NCBI RefSeq assembly: GCF_900143515.1
Contig: NZ_FSQT01000002.1
Location: 3,597,501-3,661,500, forward strand
Direction: 5' to 3'
Origin: Micromonospora cremea
GTDB taxonomy: Bacteria; Actinomycetota; Actinomycetes; Mycobacteriales; Micromonosporaceae
DNA length: 64,000 nucleotides
Shown here one piece after another: positions 61,482 to 64,000 of the stretch. The first letter of the stretch is position 1. Each line of letters starts with the position of its first letter. The notes under the pieces are model-generated. The model did no database searches. It was not told where the DNA came from and saw only the letters and a list, made by a program, of their open reading frames with translations. The position numbers were made by a program, and so were the translations under genes.

Positions 61482-62447
61482 TTACGGCACGGCGACGTCC
61501 GGCGTGGCGTCGCGGTCGCGGCTGGCCGGGCCGGTCACGTTCGCCGCCGCGGCCTCGCCGCGCTTCTCGTCCGCGTAAACCATCAGGGTCGAACCGACGA
61601 TGGCCAGCACGATGCCGATCGTGGCGTAGGCCGACGGGACCTTCTGGTAGACCATCAGCGAGAGGATCACGGTCAGCACCGGCGCGAGGGCGTTGGTCGT
61701 GGGCGCCACGATCGAGGCCTTGCCGCGGCTGAACGCCATCACCAGGAACAGCGCGCCGACGGCGTTGAGCACCTGGGTCACCGCGGCGAGGGTCGGTGCC
61801 TGCCACGGCGCGTCCAGGGCGAGGCCGCCGGCCATCCAGATGGCGATCGGCGCCAGCAGCAGGCCGCTGATCGTCATCCACAGGAAGGTGGTGGCGTCGT
61901 TGACGCCTTCGGTCGCCGCCTTGCGCATGAAGTACGCCTGCACGCCCCAGGCGACGCAGACCACGATGGCCAGCAGCAGCCACGGCCCACCGGTGGCGGA
62001 GCCGTCGCCGTCGCTGACGCTGAAGAGCACCACGGCGACCAGCGCGGCGATCGCGCCGATCACGGCGAGCCGCGGGATGCGTTCACGCAGCAGCAGCATG
62101 GCCATCAGCACGGTGATCGCGGGGGAGAGCGCGATCAACGGGAAGATGAGGTACGCCGGGCCGATGGTGAGCGCCTTGAACAGCAGGAGCTGGCCGCCGG
62201 CGCCGGTCAGGCCGACGAGCAGCCCGTACACGGTCGCGACCGGGCGGCGATCGACCCGAGCGCCGCGCAGCGCCGCGATGGCGGGAATGATCATGGTGAT
62301 CGACCAGACGACGTAAACCATGCCGTCGGGGTAGCCGTAGTCGCTGGTCGGGACGGCGGAGAAAGCTCCCCAGACGCCCCAGAACAGCACGAGCAGTCCC
62401 GCGTACGGGATCCAGCTCCGGCCGATGCGGGAAATAGTCGTTGGCAT
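61482..62447 (-). CDS. EamA/DMT-family permease
   Basis: 321 residues with ten predicted membrane helices in two EamA repeats (about 15-145 and 155-290). Starts PTTISRIGRSWIPYAGLLVLFWGVWGAFSAVP. ATG with GAGGAGG upstream. It is the last of three minus-strand genes with a sugar kinase and a SIS isomerase, so an uptake or export role for an amino sugar or its product is plausible. Substrate unknown. Confidence 0.85.
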   Translation of the reverse strand: MPTTISRIGRSWIPYAGLLVLFWGVWGAFSAVPTSDYGYPDGMVYVVWSITMIIPAIAALRGARVDRRPVATVYGLLVGLTGAGGQLLLFKALTIGPAYLIFPLIALSPAITVLMAMLLLRERIPRLAVIGAIAALVAVVLFSVSDGDGSATGGPWLLLAIVVCVAWGVQAYFMRKAATEGVNDATTFLWMTISGLLLAPIAIWMAGGLALDAPWQAPTLAAVTQVLNAVGALFLVMAFSRGKASIVAPTTNALAPVLTVILSLMVYQKVPSAYATIGIVLAIVGSTLMVYADEKRGEAAAANVTGPASRDRDATPDVAVP

Positions 62448-62458
62448 CTAGCGCCTCC

Positions 62459-63436
62459 TCAGGCAGCGGTGGCGGTGGGGGTGGTCCGGAGCCGCTCGAG
62501 CGCGTCGGCGCCGAGCGGGCTGCGGGCCTGTTTCGCGGCATAGAGCGCCGCTCCGACGACCGGTGAATACAGGGGCTGACGAAGGTCGTACCGGTCGTGC
62601 AGCTTGTGCAGATGCGCCCGGAACTCCTCGCGCACCTGTGTCGCGTTGAACGTGCCGCCGGAGTAGGAGACCAACACCTGCTCGTCGGCGCCGTAGCCGA
62701 GCTGGCTACGAGTCGTGTCCACCAGAAGGGCGAGCTCCCGGGCGGCCTCGCGCAGGACCGCGGCCGCGGCCTCGTCGCCCCGGTCGGCGGCGGTGATGAC
62801 CTGTGGGCACAGGCCCGCGATCTGGCCGCGGTCGCCCTGCCACCGGTTGAGCACCACGTCGATCAGGTCCAGGTCGGCAGACAGCTCCAGGTGCTCGCGC
62901 AGGACGTCCAGGAGCGGGCCGGCCGGCGCGCGCCCGTCGCTCATGCGGGAGAACGCCTGCAGGCCGCGGGCCGCGATCCAGTACGCCGAGCCCTCGTCGC
63001 CGAACAGCTCGCTCCAGCCGCCGACGCGGTGGCCGCGACCGGCCCGCTCGCCGTACGTCATCGATCCGGTGCCGCTGATGACGTTGATCCCGTCCGCGGC
63101 ACCCAGCGATCCGGACCAGCCGCAGACCATGTCGTTGTCGACCCGGTACCGGTCATGGCCGAGGATTCCCCGCGGCGCCGCCTCGAGGGTCGCGACGTCG
63201 CCGCTGACCTCGCCGTAGGTCGGTATCCCGAAGAACGCGAAGTCGATGCCGGCGGGGGTGATGCCGGCCGTGGCGCAGACGGCGCCGATGCCCTCCTTGA
63301 GGACCCGGGTCACCAGGTCGATGCCTTCGCTGAAGTAGTAGCTGCTCGGGGCCGTGCTCTCAGCCGCGATCGAGCCGTCCGGCCGCAGCAGGCAGAAGGC
63401 GGTCTTGGTGCCGCCGCCGTCCACGCCGAGGAACAT
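62459..63436 (-). CDS. BadF/BadG-type (N-acetylglucosamine-kinase-like) ATPase
   Basis: 325 residues with the ASKHA fold. FLGVDGGGTKTAFCLL is the phosphate-1 loop, VISGTGSMTYGER the phosphate-2 region, and YSGGTFN the adenosine motif. Resembles N-acetylglucosamine kinase (NagK-type). ATG at 63436 follows GGAGGTGAGAGAC, which overlaps the end of the SIS gene. It probably phosphorylates an imported sugar. Confidence 0.85.
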   Translation of the reverse strand: MFLGVDGGGTKTAFCLLRPDGSIAAESTAPSSYYFSEGIDLVTRVLKEGIGAVCATAGITPAGIDFAFFGIPTYGEVSGDVATLEAAPRGILGHDRYRVDNDMVCGWSGSLGAADGINVISGTGSMTYGERAGRGHRVGGWSELFGDEGSAYWIAARGLQAFSRMSDGRAPAGPLLDVLREHLELSADLDLIDVVLNRWQGDRGQIAGLCPQVITAADRGDEAAAAVLREAARELALLVDTTRSQLGYGADEQVLVSYSGGTFNATQVREEFRAHLHKLHDRYDLRQPLYSPVVGAALYAAKQARSPLGADALERLRTTPTATAA

Positions 63437-63441
63437 GTCTC

Positions 63442-64000
63442 TCACCTCCGGTTCGCGTGCAGGGTGTGCAGCGGGTGCATGATCGCGCCCTGGACGACCC
63501 GGTTGACCTCGCCGCCGGGGAAGGGGTTGTCGGGTGTGCACCCGAGCGCCAGGGAAAAGTGCAGGCCGATCAGCTGGGCGCAGATCACGGCGGGCAGCGC
63601 CAGGGCGGCGTCGTCCACGTCGTCGATGCCGGGCAGCGTCCACGCGTCCGGCCGGCCGGCGTGGGCGGTGACGGTGACGAGGTTCCGCTCCGGGATGACC
63701 CGCAGCAGTTCGGCGACCATGTCGCGGTCGTACTGGCTGGTGTAGGGGTCGTTGGACTCGTAGCTGACGACCAGGGTCGCTTCGTTGAGCACGGATTTCG
63801 GGCCGTGCCGGAAGGCCAGCGCGGACTCGGACAGCGCCACCGCTCCGCCGGCAGTCAGCTCCAGCACCTTCAGGGCCGATTCCCGGGCTAGGCCCTGCAG
63901 GGTGCCGCTGCCGAGGTAGACGATCCGGTCGTAACCGCGGGCGGCGAGGTCGGCCGTCGCGGCCGGCCGGGTGGCCAGGACCTGCTCGGCCGCGGCGGCC
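63442..64000 (-). CDS. SIS-domain sugar isomerase, 5' part outside window
   Basis: At least 186 codons, running off the right edge (upstream part of the gene). Reads RIVYLGSGTLQGLARESALK, then SESALAFRHGPKSVLNEA, the SIS-domain pattern of glucosamine-6-phosphate and tagatose-6-phosphate ketose isomerases (AgaS type). It ends 5 bp before the kinase start. The pair suggests amino-sugar catabolism. Confidence 0.8.
   Translation of the reverse strand, partial: AAAAEQVLATRPAATADLAARGYDRIVYLGSGTLQGLARESALKVLELTAGGAVALSESALAFRHGPKSVLNEATLVVSYESNDPYTSQYDRDMVAELLRVIPERNLVTVTAHAGRPDAWTLPGIDDVDDAALALPAVICAQLIGLHFSLALGCTPDNPFPGGEVNRVVQGAIMHPLHTLHANRR

Overview
The window is high-GC actinobacterial chromosome, most likely from Micromonospora or a close relative in the Micromonosporaceae. 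This rests on the very high GC at third codon positions, frequent GTG starts, the order rsmD-coaD-sepIVA-yceD-rpmF-plsX-rnc-mutM-smc-ftsY-amt-glnK-glnD-ffh-rpsP-khpA-rimM-trmD-rplS-lepB-rnhB, a GlnR operator at amt, and many small palindromic intergenic repeats. The assignment is inference from gene order and protein style; no search was run.

Layout. 1-1.4 kb: two minus-strand secreted proteins with similar signal-peptide ends, one with an LPLTG sortase anchor. 1.7-7.3 kb: housekeeping run (rsmD, coaD, sepIVA, yceD, rpmF, plsX, rnc, mutM). 7.5-12.6 kb: MMPL transporter, GH114-like and CAP-domain secreted proteins, and a small coiled-coil protein. 13-17.2 kb: smc and a HAD phosphatase. 17.3-24.4 kb: envelope and regulatory genes, including two well-defined candidate operators (a divergent regulator/beta-propeller pair, and a MarR/MFS drug-efflux pair). 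24.5-32.3 kb: ftsY, a kinase-like gene, then the nitrogen operon amt-glnK-glnD with a GlnR box. This operon is split by a TnpB (IS200/IS605-type) element that appears to sit exactly between the old Shine-Dalgarno sequence and the ATG of glnK.

32.3-33.1 kb is a repeat-rich gene-free gap with a 17-bp minisatellite. 33.1-41.8 kb: a NarL-type two-component system, ffh, a divergent S4 ribosomal-protein paralogue with a tiny basic partner, an amidohydrolase, a TetR regulator, an archaeal-type prolyl-tRNA synthetase, and a DUF402 gene with a clear frameshift. 42-48 kb: the rpsP-khpA-rimM-trmD-rplS ribosome/tRNA block, two type I signal peptidases, a Nudix hydrolase, rnhB and a DUF2469 gene. 48-52 kb: molybdopterin oxidoreductase, methyltransferase, M23 peptidase, class V aminotransferase.

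52.1-64 kb is accessory and disturbed. First comes a compact element of small phage-like genes with a large serine recombinase and a prohead-protease relic. Then xerC and a frameshifted, 5'-truncated dprA lie on the minus strand, the strand opposite to the upstream housekeeping block. DprA similarity stops abruptly near 57,790, which looks like the edge of an island. Beyond it are a holin-like gene, a sigma-like fragment, a RibD/DHFR-fold reductase, a complete IS5-type element with a TTA target duplication, a truncated tyrosine recombinase, and a sugar cassette (EamA permease, BadF/NagK-type kinase, SIS isomerase) that runs off the right edge.

No rRNA, tRNA or CRISPR array was seen. The least expected structures are the TnpB insertion in the GlnR operon with a possible hairpin-bridged replacement ribosome-binding site, the palindromic repeat that supplies the GlnD N-terminus, the S4 paralogue operon, and the phage-derived serine-recombinase element.
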